10,137 nt of DNA from contig JAJXWL010000046.1 in NCBI GenBank assembly GCA_021781625.1, positions 1 to 10,137 of the forward strand, written 5' to 3'. The translations under genes and the position numbers were made by a program. The notes under the pieces are model-generated. The model saw only the letters and a program-made list of their open reading frames with translations, had not been told where the DNA came from and did not search any database. This stretch comes from a bacterium. GTDB taxonomy: Bacteria; Spirochaetota; Spirochaetia; JABEVK01. This document shows positions 1 through 7,690 of this stretch, one piece after another (position 1 is the stretch's first letter; each line of letters opens with the position of its first letter).

Positions 1-45
1 GCCCTTTTAAGGCATGGGTCACAGGTTCGAATCCTGTCCAGCTCA
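1..45 (+). tRNA. tRNA-Lys(UUU), 3' part only
   Basis: The window opens inside a tRNA. The anticodon stem half GCC, the loop CTTTTAA and the returning half GGC are visible, which puts UUU in the anticodon and identifies lysine. A 5-nt variable loop follows, then the T arm (stem ACAGG/CCTGT, loop TTCGAAT), the 3' acceptor strand CCAGCTC and discriminator A at 45. CCA is not encoded. The 5' acceptor strand, the D arm and two anticodon-stem bases lie outside the window, so intactness of the gene cannot be judged. Confidence 0.93.
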
Positions 46-54
46 AGAAAACCT

Positions 55-126
<72 letters not shown>

Positions 127-161
127 CTTTTTTCTTCCCCGGAAATCCCCTTCCCGCTTAT

Positions 162-233
162 GCCTCCTTCGTCTAGTGGTTAGGACACAAGATTCTCATT
201 CTTGTAACACGGGTTCGAGTCCCGTAGGAGGTA
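162..233 (+). tRNA. tRNA-Glu(CUC)
   Basis: This is a second complete tRNA-Glu. It differs from the copy at 55-126 at two positions only: the first anticodon base (T to C, giving CUC, which reads GAG) and the last base of the T loop (C to T). Both changes keep the cloverleaf intact. The leading T and the trailing C-T6-C are also shared, so the two genes look like a tandem duplication with a period of 107 nt. CCA is not encoded. Confidence 0.96.
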
Positions 234-241
234 CTTTTTTC
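234..241 (+). terminator. T-run after the tRNA cluster, possible terminator
   Basis: Six consecutive T follow the last tRNA directly, so the acceptor and T-arm stems could act as the hairpin of an intrinsic terminator. The same run follows the upstream tRNA-Glu, where termination would cut off the next tRNA. It may therefore be only a weak terminator or a processing context carried along by the duplication. Confidence 0.25.
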
Positions 242-242
242 A

Positions 243-271
243 TTGACGTTTTAGACTTTTGCCTGTAGTCT
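243..271 (+). promoter_or_regulatory. possible sigma-70-type promoter for the EAL gene
   Basis: TTGACG at 243-248 matches the -35 consensus at five of six bases. It lies 17 nt before TAGTCT at 266-271, which matches the -10 consensus at only three of six. The predicted start of transcription would fall close to the ATG at 278, leaving almost no leader. The -10 is poor, so this is a weak prediction. Confidence 0.27.
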
Positions 272-277
272 AAGAAT

Positions 278-1351
278 ATGCTGTGCTCCACCGATGAAGC
301 TCGCGCATCAGATTTTGGCATCTCACGTCAGGCAGGAAATGTTTTCATAAGCACACGTGTTCCGGCGTATCACCTGAAACTAGAGCAAGCCCTTGCGTAT
401 TGCGGCTTTCGCCTCAACCCCTCAGGAATTGAAGTACTGAGTTTTAGTGATTTCTTGATTCGACTGTTAAGTTTTCCGCGTTGGACCCCCCTGGAAAAGC
501 ATAACATCCCCCTCTTGTTTCTCCCCTCTGGTCAGGCTTTGACCTTTGAAAGTTCTTTACAAACAAAAACTCTGACCAAATGGGAATCGTTACAAAAGGC
601 TGAAATCTTACTCGACATTTTAGAAAACCGACGTCTGACTAGTCATTTTCACCCCATTTGGGATGTTCGTCGTCAAACTGTTTTTGGTCATGAATGCCTG
701 TTGCGAGGCTTTGAGCCGACGGGGTCACCGGTTGCCCCCTCCCTGCTTTTTAGCTCTGCCGCCGAAAATGACCTTATCGCCGCCCTAGATCAGCAGGCCC
801 GGCACATTGCCCTGCAAACGGCCTCCCAATTCCCGCCTACCGGCAAGCTGTTTATCAACTTTGTTCCTTCGGCCATCAATGATCCCCATAACAATTTGGA
901 AAGCACCATTGATTTAGCCGAAAAACTCGGTATTGAGCCTTCTCGTGTTGTTTTTGAAGTGGTCGAGACCGAAGAAATTGAAGATTGGGATCACTTGGAG
1001 ACCATCCTTGGCTATTACCGCCGGTGTGGCTTTCAAATTGCTCTGGATGATGTCGGAACTGGTTATTCGTCCTTAAGCCGACTGGTTACCTTAAACCCCG
1101 ATATTATTAAAGTCGACATCTCGATTATTCGCGATATTGACCGGCACCCCCTAAAGCAGTCGGTTTTTAAAGCCCTGTCAAATATTTGCCGAGAGAACGG
1201 CATTCACCTCCTCGCCGAGGGGGTCGAAACTCCCGGAGAATATGAGTTTATTTTGACCGAAGGCGCTGATCTGGCTCAAGGGTTTTTATGGGGCAAGCCA
1301 CAGCCCACCATGGGCGGGGAACTTTTCCAAATTGCCCCAGCCCTCCTTTAA
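278..1351 (+). CDS. EAL-domain c-di-GMP phosphodiesterase with unknown N-terminal domain
   Basis: The predicted enzyme (357 residues) hydrolyses cyclic di-GMP to pGpG in the cytoplasm, lowering this second messenger of motility and biofilm control. The EAL domain covers about 120-350 and keeps the residues known to bind metal and substrate in the family. These are E139 (signature reads ECLLRG, with C for A), N194, E227, the pair D257-D258 in a DDVGTGYSSL motif, K278, E314 in AEGVET and Q334. It is therefore probably active. Residues 1-118 match no GGDEF, PAS, GAF or REC domain that I recognise, have no clear signal peptide or membrane segment, and may be a sensor. The ATG at 278 is the first possible start because an in-frame TAG lies at 266-268, but no good SD precedes it. 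It is convergent with the large activase, with 28 nt between the stops. Family assignment is certain; activity and role are inferred. Confidence 0.95.
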   Translation: MLCSTDEARASDFGISRQAGNVFISTRVPAYHLKLEQALAYCGFRLNPSGIEVLSFSDFLIRLLSFPRWTPLEKHNIPLLFLPSGQALTFESSLQTKTLTKWESLQKAEILLDILENRRLTSHFHPIWDVRRQTVFGHECLLRGFEPTGSPVAPSLLFSSAAENDLIAALDQQARHIALQTASQFPPTGKLFINFVPSAINDPHNNLESTIDLAEKLGIEPSRVVFEVVETEEIEDWDHLETILGYYRRCGFQIALDDVGTGYSSLSRLVTLNPDIIKVDISIIRDIDRHPLKQSVFKALSNICRENGIHLLAEGVETPGEYEFILTEGADLAQGFLWGKPQPTMGGELFQIAPALL

Positions 1352-1352
1352 T

Positions 1353-1368
1353 CCCCCGACTTAGGGGG
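1353..1368. terminator. CCCCC/GGGGG hairpin between convergent genes
   Basis: A perfect five-pair G-C stem with the six-base loop GACTTA starts 2 nt after the EAL stop codon and ends 12 nt past the stop of the opposing activase gene. Its position suits a shared two-way terminator. There is no T-run on either side, so classic intrinsic termination is not assured. Confidence 0.35.
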
Positions 1369-1395
1369 TGCTTACCTGGTTAAGGGGTGCTTACC
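1361..1395. repeat. 16-bp direct repeat spanning the activase stop codon
   Basis: The segments at 1361-1376 and 1380-1395 match at 15 of 16 positions with a 19-nt period; both contain GGGGTGCTTACC. The inner copy encodes the last residues (V-S-T-P) and stop of the activase. The outer copy repeats that coding end just downstream of the stop and overlaps the GGGGG arm of the hairpin. It looks like a small tandem duplication or slippage event. Confidence 0.7.
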
Positions 1396-4300
1396 ACCTC
1401 GGCAGAAAGCTTCTCCAACTCTTTGGCGGTGATCACTAACATCTGTAAGCGGTTCTCAATGTTGGCAAAACTGGTGTCCGGGTCGTAGTCCAGAGCCAGA
1501 ATCTGCACGTGCGGCAATCGCTTCTTCAAAGGCTTGATCATCCCTCGCCCCGTCACGTGGTTTGGCATACATCCAAACGGGTTGAGGATGACAAAGGAGT
1601 TCACTTTTTCTTTGGCCAATTGCAGAATTTCGCCCATCATCAGCCACCCTTCTCCAGACTCAAAGGTTTCATCGATCATGCCCTGGATATTGCGGGCCAA
1701 GTCGTTAATGTCAAAGTGCTGGCGATAGTACTTAAAGTCTTTCAAGATATTCTGGAGACTATCGGCGACGGCCACAAACGCAGATTCCGCCAGGTTGGCG
1801 AGGGCCGAGAAAAAGAGCTTATGCTGGAGCAGGTCCCGTTTAGCCTTAAAAAGAATTTCGACAAAGTCTTTGCGGAAAAAGTCAGAGAGCGTGGGTTGAA
1901 CCACTTCCATCCCATGACTTTCTAAGTAGCGTTCAATTTGACCATTCGCGACGGGATGAAAGTTCATGAGGACTTCTCCCAAAACCCCCACGCGGGGACG
2001 GCGCACTCTGCGGTCTGACGGGATCGCGTTAAATCGTTCCACCGCCTTACGCATCACGGCTTTGGCTTCTTTGATCCCTTTGGGGATAATTTCTGTCACT
2101 TCTGAAAGGCAAGTTTCAAACACTCCATCGGTTTGCCCTGGCACCGTCTCGTAAGGACGAACCGCCCTGAGCATCATTTCCAGGGCATCAATCATGGCCA
2201 GAGACCAAATCATGCGAATTTGAAACAGCGGCGACAGCTTAAAGCCCGGGTGCATTTGTTTGTTGTCCGTGCCCGTGGTGATGATAGGAACCTGCTCAAA
2301 CCCAGCCTCATCCAAAGCTTTACGCGCCAACAAGAAGTATTGTCCGGCCCGGCAGTCGGCGCAGTTTTTTGGCAAACCTGCGGCGGCTTGTTGAGGATCA
2401 ACCTCACCGCTTTTGAGCACACGAAGAATCTCGCCAATGTTGATTTGCGCCGGGTAGCAAATATCGTTGTGGACGTACTTTTTTCCCAAGGCGATGGCTT
2501 CAGGGTCAGCCAATTTTAAAACATGGGTTTTGTAGCCTTCGCTTTCCATGACGGCAGAAATCGCCTTTGAAAACGAAACCGACATATTGGGTACCAAAAT
2601 GGATAGGCGTGACTTATCCCCGGGTTGAAACTTGACCGGATAAGGCTCGCCCAGCCTGCGATAGGCATTGAGCACCGGTAAACGGTTTTCGCGTTTATTG
2701 CGAATCGTTTCGACAAAGGACTTGACCCGAATGCCCAAGGGACCTCGGTTTTCCCCTTCGTCCAGCTTTAGGACCAAAAGTTCTTTGCCGGATTTTTCGC
2801 GGAGAATGCGGACCATTTCATCACTGATGATGGCGTCATGACCGCAACCAAAGCTCACGATTTGAACCAGCTCCAGATTGGGGTTTTTGGCCACATGAAA
2901 AGCAGCCCCGATCATCCGCGTATGAAAGGCGTTGGCGGCGTCCATACGGCTATAAGCGACATCTTCTTCATGAATCTCGGGGAGGCTATCAATGGTCAGC
3001 ACGGGTATCCCTAAGCGGGTAAAATGGCTGGAAAGGCTATGATTGATCAATTCATCGGAATGGTAGGGTCGGCCCGAAAGGACAATTGCCCAGCGGTCTG
3101 TGCCCTCCAGGTCTGCCAGAACCTGTTTTCCAGCCTCTTGCAATTCCTGGTAGGCTGCGCTTTGACACTTAAGGCCTTCTTGAAAGGCTTGAGCCGAGTG
3201 CGCTTTGCTCACCCCTAAGATCTCGTGCAAGTAGCGAATCACCTGCTTTTCTTTGTGCCGTTCGTCGTACCAATGGAACGCCGGGTGGTCAAAAGGAACA
3301 CCAAAGCGAGCGGTAGGCTCATCGCTGGCCTCAATGACCGCCGGATATCCTTGAATGAGCGGGCACATGACGCCCGCCTTCGTTTTTTCATTTTCGACGG
3401 GGATTTTCATCATCATCGGCATAAACACCCGGTCGACACCTTGGTCAATTAAATCGCGGACATGGCCGTGAGCCAGCTTAGCCGGAAAACATGCGGTATC
3501 AGACGGCACATTGGGCAAGCCTTTTTCGAACAGTTCGTAAGAACTTTTGCGACTGATCCGTACCTGAATCCCCAGACTCGAGAACACGCCCTTCCAAAAG
3601 GGTAGCGACGACCAGAATTCGAGCGTACGGGGAATTCCCAGCGTCATATTGATGGGTTTACCGATCTTCTGGACCGGGTAGTCGCGCAAAAGCACCTCAC
3701 GGTGAAACTTCATGAGGTCGGGAGTTTCGTCCACGCGTTTGGCCGCAGACTTGAGTTTTTCACGGGTGGCCGGGTCTTTGGGGTCCCCCACGACCTCGCC
3801 TTTTTCACAGCGGTTGCCCGTAACATAGGTCTCGCCATCCGGGAAGGTGACCACGGTCCGGTTACACGCATTGGCACAAAATGGGCAAATGTTCCCTGGC
3901 TCCGAAGAATACGAAAACTGTTCCAGGGCTTCCCAGCCGACAAAGGACGACGTCCAGCCTTTTTCTTGGGCTTCGGCGTGCCGTTTGGTCAACAAAGCGG
4001 CCCCAATCGCCCCCATTTCGCCGGGCAGTTCTGGCCTGGTCACCGGTCGTCCTAAATATTGTTCAAAGGCTCGCAGAACGGCATTATTTTTGAACGTCCC
4101 GCCTTGAACGACAACGACCTCGCCCAACTGGTCCAGGTTGGACAAACGAATGACTTTGGTAAAGACGTTTTCAATGATGGAACGACTCAGTCCCGCCAGA
4201 ATGTCGGCGCTGGACTTTCCAGATTTTTGTTCGGTGATGATCGAGGAATTCATGAAAACGGTACAGCGGCTCCCCAACAAGGAGGGGTTTTCGGCACGAA

Positions 4301-5768
4301 AGGCCAAATCGGATACCTGCTCGATGGCAATCTTCAAACTGCGGGCGTAGGTTTCTAAAAAACTGCCGCAACCGGCCGAACAGGCCTCGTTCAAAACAAT
4401 TCCCGTGACGACGCTTTTATTTAAAAAGATAGCCTTCATATCTTGGCCGCCAATATCCAAAATAAAGGTAGCGTCGGGTTTTAAGGAGCGGGCGGCTTCG
4501 GCATGGGCGACCGTTTCTACGGTGTGAAAGTCCGCGTGCAAGGCCTTGGCAAAGAGGTTTTCGGCGTACCCGGTGGTACCGCACGCCAGAATTTCCAACT
4601 CACACCCGGCGTCCACGTACTTTTGCCGCATTTCGAGAAGGGCTGACTGCAAAACCCGCAATGGGTCACCGGTATTATTTTTGTAAAACTTATCGATAAC
4701 GGTACCAGTTTCATCCATTAAAATGAACTTGGTCGTGGTTGACCCGCCGTCCACCCCCAAATAGGCGCGAACCACCCCGGGAGTGGGGGGCACCGGCTTC
4801 CAAGACGAAACCGGGTACCGTTCTTCGAATTGCTGGCGTTCTTGCGGACTTTCAAAAAAGTGGGGGGCATTCCGCCGGTTTTCAGCATCCAGCTTATTTC
4901 GGGCCTCTTGAAACCCTTCTAAGGCTTTCAAACCCTGATAAGAAACAGGACGGTCACCGTAAAGCGTTTCACCGGCCAAGGCTGCCCCAAAGGCCACGAT
5001 CACCTCTGGCCGTTCGGGCATGACAATTTGGTGATCCATCAAATTCAAACGGCTTTGAAATACCTTGACCAAGACGGGATTGAAGGTCATGGGACCGCCT
5101 TCAAAGATAACGGGGGGGCGAATATCCATCCCCTGAGCCAAACCGCCTATGGTTTGCTTAGCGATCGCATGAAAACTCGACAACGCAATGTCGGCCTTGG
5201 ACACGCCTTGGTTTAACAAGGGCTGGATATCGGTTTTGGCAAAAACCCCACAGCGGCCAGAAATATCGTACACAGTTTTGCCTTGGGCCGCTAAGGAATT
5301 AAACTCTTCGATGCGTATTTCTAATAGCTCGGCAATTTGATCAATAAAGGCCCCCGTTCCGCCGGCACAACTGCCGTTCATGCGCATATCCGAGGCCACC
5401 AGCTTTCCAGTCCGTTCATCGGTACGAAAGAAAACGACTTTGGCATCCTGCCCGCCCAGCTCTACCGCGACGCTGGTTTGCGGGTGAAGCTCTTTGATGG
5501 CGATGGTGTTGGCGACGACTTCTTGAACAAAAAAGGCTCCGGTTAGGCGAGAAAAAGGTTCTCCGGCACTACCGCAAAAGGTTAGCCTTAGGCTGTGCTC
5601 GGGAAAGCGCTGATGCACATCCCGTAAAAGAGTTTCGACCATGCCGCCTTGATCCGCATTGTGACGGCGGTAATCGGCAAATAATAATTCTTTGGAATGG
5701 GGGTCGAGCACAGCGATCTTGACCGTGGTTGAACCCACGTCAAGACCAGCTAAAAGTTCCTTGGGCAT
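1380..5768 (-). CDS. fused CoA-dehydratase activase (two BadF/BcrA-type ATPase domains) with dehydratase-like C-terminal regions
   Basis: This is a 1462-residue relative of the ATP-dependent activators of 2-hydroxyacyl-CoA dehydratase and benzoyl-CoA reductase, which use ATP hydrolysis to push low-potential electrons into a partner Fe-S protein. Head 1 (about 5-265) has the phosphate loop LDVGSTTVKI (9-18), GGQD (105-108), Cys134 in CAGGTG and Cys173 in SGRCGVF. Head 2 (about 335-598) repeats the pattern: GVDGGSTTTKF (338-348), GGQD (440-443), Cys463 and Cys467 in CSAGCG, Cys502 in SRCTVF. In HgdC-type activators such cysteines hold one [4Fe-4S] cluster between two subunits. A CxxCxxxC set (628, 631, 635, then Cys654) leads into a DUF2229-like region (about 705-1000) with Cys760, Cys802 and Cys975. 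The C-terminal part, resembling HgdB-type dehydratase subunits, carries Cys1104 (ICYPAQ), Cys1136/Cys1139 and Cys1400 (NPFGCMP). No membrane segment or signal peptide is seen. I chose the ATG at 5768 over 5774 because the SD GAGAGG touches the upstream ATG but is six bases from this one. The gene follows leuD by 75 nt. Substrate unknown. Confidence 0.93.
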   Translation of the reverse strand: MPKELLAGLDVGSTTVKIAVLDPHSKELLFADYRRHNADQGGMVETLLRDVHQRFPEHSLRLTFCGSAGEPFSRLTGAFFVQEVVANTIAIKELHPQTSVAVELGGQDAKVVFFRTDERTGKLVASDMRMNGSCAGGTGAFIDQIAELLEIRIEEFNSLAAQGKTVYDISGRCGVFAKTDIQPLLNQGVSKADIALSSFHAIAKQTIGGLAQGMDIRPPVIFEGGPMTFNPVLVKVFQSRLNLMDHQIVMPERPEVIVAFGAALAGETLYGDRPVSYQGLKALEGFQEARNKLDAENRRNAPHFFESPQERQQFEERYPVSSWKPVPPTPGVVRAYLGVDGGSTTTKFILMDETGTVIDKFYKNNTGDPLRVLQSALLEMRQKYVDAGCELEILACGTTGYAENLFAKALHADFHTVETVAHAEAARSLKPDATFILDIGGQDMKAIFLNKSVVTGIVLNEACSAGCGSFLETYARSLKIAIEQVSDLAFRAENPSLLGSRCTVFMNSSIITEQKSGKSSADILAGLSRSIIENVFTKVIRLSNLDQLGEVVVVQGGTFKNNAVLRAFEQYLGRPVTRPELPGEMGAIGAALLTKRHAEAQEKGWTSSFVGWEALEQFSYSSEPGNICPFCANACNRTVVTFPDGETYVTGNRCEKGEVVGDPKDPATREKLKSAAKRVDETPDLMKFHREVLLRDYPVQKIGKPINMTLGIPRTLEFWSSLPFWKGVFSSLGIQVRISRKSSYELFEKGLPNVPSDTACFPAKLAHGHVRDLIDQGVDRVFMPMMMKIPVENEKTKAGVMCPLIQGYPAVIEASDEPTARFGVPFDHPAFHWYDERHKEKQVIRYLHEILGVSKAHSAQAFQEGLKCQSAAYQELQEAGKQVLADLEGTDRWAIVLSGRPYHSDELINHSLSSHFTRLGIPVLTIDSLPEIHEEDVAYSRMDAANAFHTRMIGAAFHVAKNPNLELVQIVSFGCGHDAIISDEMVRILREKSGKELLVLKLDEGENRGPLGIRVKSFVETIRNKRENRLPVLNAYRRLGEPYPVKFQPGDKSRLSILVPNMSVSFSKAISAVMESEGYKTHVLKLADPEAIALGKKYVHNDICYPAQINIGEILRVLKSGEVDPQQAAAGLPKNCADCRAGQYFLLARKALDEAGFEQVPIITTGTDNKQMHPGFKLSPLFQIRMIWSLAMIDALEMMLRAVRPYETVPGQTDGVFETCLSEVTEIIPKGIKEAKAVMRKAVERFNAIPSDRRVRRPRVGVLGEVLMNFHPVANGQIERYLESHGMEVVQPTLSDFFRKDFVEILFKAKRDLLQHKLFFSALANLAESAFVAVADSLQNILKDFKYYRQHFDINDLARNIQGMIDETFESGEGWLMMGEILQLAKEKVNSFVILNPFGCMPNHVTGRGMIKPLKKRLPHVQILALDYDPDTSFANIENRLQMLVITAKELEKLSAEVVSTP

Positions 5769-5774
5769 ACGCAT

Positions 5775-5780
5775 CCTCTC
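5775..5780 (-). promoter_or_regulatory. Shine-Dalgarno site that decides the activase start
   Basis: GAGAGG on the - strand directly abuts the ATG at 5774, leaving no spacer, but stands six bases before the second in-frame ATG at 5768. Normal SD spacing therefore favours the downstream ATG, shortening the protein by two residues. Confidence 0.65.
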
Positions 5781-5843
5781 GATTCATTCTAGCAAAATTG
5801 GCCTCATGATAAAAGGGTGCGAGCCCTCGGTTAGTCAGTTTGC

Positions 5844-6368
5844 CTAATAGTGCGAGGCGGCGTAGTCGACCCAGCCTCCGGCTTCAATCAGGGCTTTTTC
5901 AAAATCCCCCAGCCCCATGGCATAGGTTTTTTGATGATTTCCCGACGAAAAGGTAAGATTTTGCCCAGCCCAGTCGGTTGTCATCGTACAGGTTTTTCCG
6001 GCAAAGGTTTGAAAGATTTCGTCAATTTGAGCGGCTGTCAGCGTTACGGCCATTAACCCGCCGTTGAACATATTGCCCCGAAAGATTCTGGCAAACCCCG
6101 AAGCCACAACCGCATGGATGCCGTTGACCTCCAAAGCCCACGGGGCGTGCTCGCGGCTTGAGCCACAGCCAAAGTTATCTCTGCTGACCACGACGGTTTT
6201 ATCGGCGAGGTCTCGTTGAGCCTGAAACCCATCAAGCTTGAGGTCTTCCAGGCAGTAGGGTTTTAGGGCAAGCTTAGTCACTTCCGTGAGGTACTTCGCC
6301 GGGATTATTTCGTCAGTATTGATATCGCTACGGTCCAAAAATAGGACCTTGCCATTAAAATTCTTCAT
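5844..6368 (-). CDS. leuD: 3-isopropylmalate dehydratase, small subunit
   Basis: This is the small (swivel-domain) subunit of isopropylmalate isomerase, which with LeuC converts 2-isopropylmalate to 3-isopropylmalate in leucine synthesis. The 174-residue length fits the short LeuD type (about 165-175) rather than the longer type of about 200 residues in enteric bacteria. Seen motifs are DINTDEIIPAKYL (15-27), GCGSSREHAPWAL (67-79), the core of the substrate site, and NMFNGGL (99-105). The ATG at 6368 has an AAGGAA SD eight bases upstream; an in-frame TTG at 6395 would add nine residues but lacks support and sits in the junction repeat. It lies 51 nt after leuC and 75 nt before the activase on the same strand. 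Homoaconitase, citramalate and 2,3-dimethylmalate dehydratase small subunits are close relatives, so substrate choice is inferred from the commonest role. Confidence 0.93.
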   Translation of the reverse strand: MKNFNGKVLFLDRSDINTDEIIPAKYLTEVTKLALKPYCLEDLKLDGFQAQRDLADKTVVVSRDNFGCGSSREHAPWALEVNGIHAVVASGFARIFRGNMFNGGLMAVTLTAAQIDEIFQTFAGKTCTMTTDWAGQNLTFSSGNHQKTYAMGLGDFEKALIEAGGWVDYAASHY

Positions 6369-6388
6369 GGATTCATTTCCTTTTGAAT

Positions 6389-6421
6389 GCCCCAAAGGGC
6401 TCTATGTGGCCCCAAAGGGCT
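6389..6421. repeat. paired 13-bp repeat at the leuC/leuD junction
   Basis: GCCCCAAAGGGCT occurs twice without mismatch, at 6389-6401 and 6409-6421, with a 20-nt period. Each copy can fold into a small GCCC/GGGC hairpin. The second copy overlaps the leuC stop codon. The pair fills most of the 51-nt gap between leuC and leuD. It could stabilise an mRNA end or tune leuD translation, or be a simple tandem duplication. Confidence 0.7.
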
Positions 6422-7685
6422 AGGCAATTTCGCCCGACAAGGCTGTAAAGGCCGCGCTGGCGGGACTCATCAGGTGCACCATGCCCCCCTTCCCCATCCG
6501 TCCAAAGAAGTTGCGGTTGGTTGTGGAAGCGCACACTTCGCCCTCGGCGAGAACACCATTCGACATCCCCAAACAAGCGCCGCAGGTGGGGTTGGTGACA
6601 CAAAAGCCAGAGTCCATAAAAATCTCAATCAGGCCTTCTTTGAGTGCTTGTTGATACACCGCTGGGGTCGCCGGGCTGACAATGCCCCGAACGTGGTCGG
6701 CAATCTTTTTGCCCTTAAGGATGTCAGCGGCCTGACGTAAATCCTCTATCCGGCCATTGGTACAACTGCCAATATAGACCTGGTCCACTTTGGTCCCCTT
6801 GAGTTCCTTGAGGGTTTTGACCTGATCGGGCTTATAGCCGAAGGTGGCCACCGGCTCCAGCTTAGATACATCCAGGGTGATCACTTTCGCATAGTCCGCG
6901 TCAGGGTCCGAAACCCAGCGTTGATACGAGGCTAAGGCAGCTTCTGGGGTGGCGAACTCGTTCTGAATAAAGGGCCATAAATACTCGACGGTGGTCTTAT
7001 CCGGGGCACAAATTCCCGAGGTTCCCCCCGCTTCAATGGCCATGTTGGACAACGTCATCCGGCCTTCCATCGACAAAGCCTCGACCACCGGACCGGTAAA
7101 CTCCAACACATGGTCGGTGGCCCCATTAACGCCCAGGCGGCTGATGACCTGAAGAATCACATCTTTGGCATAAACGCCTTGGGGCAATTTCCCCTGGAGT
7201 TCAACCTTGATCGTTTTAGGCTCGCGAAAGGCGCAAACCCCTTTTAAAATTCCTACTTCGAGGTCAGTCGTTCCAACCCCTGCGGCAAAAGCCCCGAAGG
7301 CCCCATGCGTACAGGTGTGACTGTCGCCCATAATAATCGTGTACCCGGGACGGACAAACCCTTTTTCAGGGAACAGCGCATGACAAACGCCATTGCGGCC
7401 GACGTCAAAAAAATCCTTAATGTCGTGGCGTTTGGCCCAATCGCGAAGCATCTTGCCCTGCAAAGCGGTTTTGGAATCTTTGGCCGGTGTCACATGATCA
7501 ATGACGGCCTTAATTTTGGAAGGGTCAAAAACCCGGTCCATGCCCTTTTCAGTTAGGTCTGCGATGGCAATCGGGGTGGTGATTTCATGGCAAAAGACGG
7601 CGTCGAGTTTTAAAACCCACGCCTCGCCAAACGGCCTATCGACAAGATGGGCCTCAAAGATCTTTTGAGCGATGGTTTTTCCCAT
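6420..7685 (-). CDS. leuC: 3-isopropylmalate dehydratase, large subunit
   Basis: This 421-residue aconitase-superfamily protein is the [4Fe-4S] catalytic subunit that pairs with LeuD. Its length fits the shorter LeuC type of about 420 residues, matching the short LeuD beside it. The three cluster ligands are visible: Cys308 in GSCTNGR and Cys368/Cys371 in NPTCGACLG. Other family motifs are MGDSHTCTHGAFGA (119-132) and AGGTSGICAPDKTT (from about 219). The start at 7685 is set by a strong GAGGAGGA SD at 7691-7698 and by MGKTIAQKIF, a typical LeuC beginning. A GTG at 7751 is in frame but would add 22 residues unlike the family. Promoter position is unclear; it may be read from the upstream unknown gene. 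As with LeuD, a homoaconitase-like or related 2-alkylmalate dehydratase role is possible, since leuA and leuB are not in the window. Confidence 0.95.
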   Translation of the reverse strand: MGKTIAQKIFEAHLVDRPFGEAWVLKLDAVFCHEITTPIAIADLTEKGMDRVFDPSKIKAVIDHVTPAKDSKTALQGKMLRDWAKRHDIKDFFDVGRNGVCHALFPEKGFVRPGYTIIMGDSHTCTHGAFGAFAAGVGTTDLEVGILKGVCAFREPKTIKVELQGKLPQGVYAKDVILQVISRLGVNGATDHVLEFTGPVVEALSMEGRMTLSNMAIEAGGTSGICAPDKTTVEYLWPFIQNEFATPEAALASYQRWVSDPDADYAKVITLDVSKLEPVATFGYKPDQVKTLKELKGTKVDQVYIGSCTNGRIEDLRQAADILKGKKIADHVRGIVSPATPAVYQQALKEGLIEIFMDSGFCVTNPTCGACLGMSNGVLAEGEVCASTTNRNFFGRMGKGGMVHLMSPASAAFTALSGEIA

Positions 7686-7690
7686 TGCGC

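Noticed and set aside
1509..5546. Many open frames on the opposite strand and in other frames within the activase gene, the longest 2133-2519 and 1509-1925.
   Set aside because: They lie wholly inside a gene with clear domain motifs, have low-complexity or unnatural compositions and no recognisable family; they are coding shadows.
5781..5843. A possible promoter (TAGAAT as -10) and a weak AGGG/CCCT-TTTT hairpin between leuD and the activase.
   Set aside because: The -35 is very poor, the hairpin stem has only four pairs, and the predicted leader would leave almost no room for the SD.
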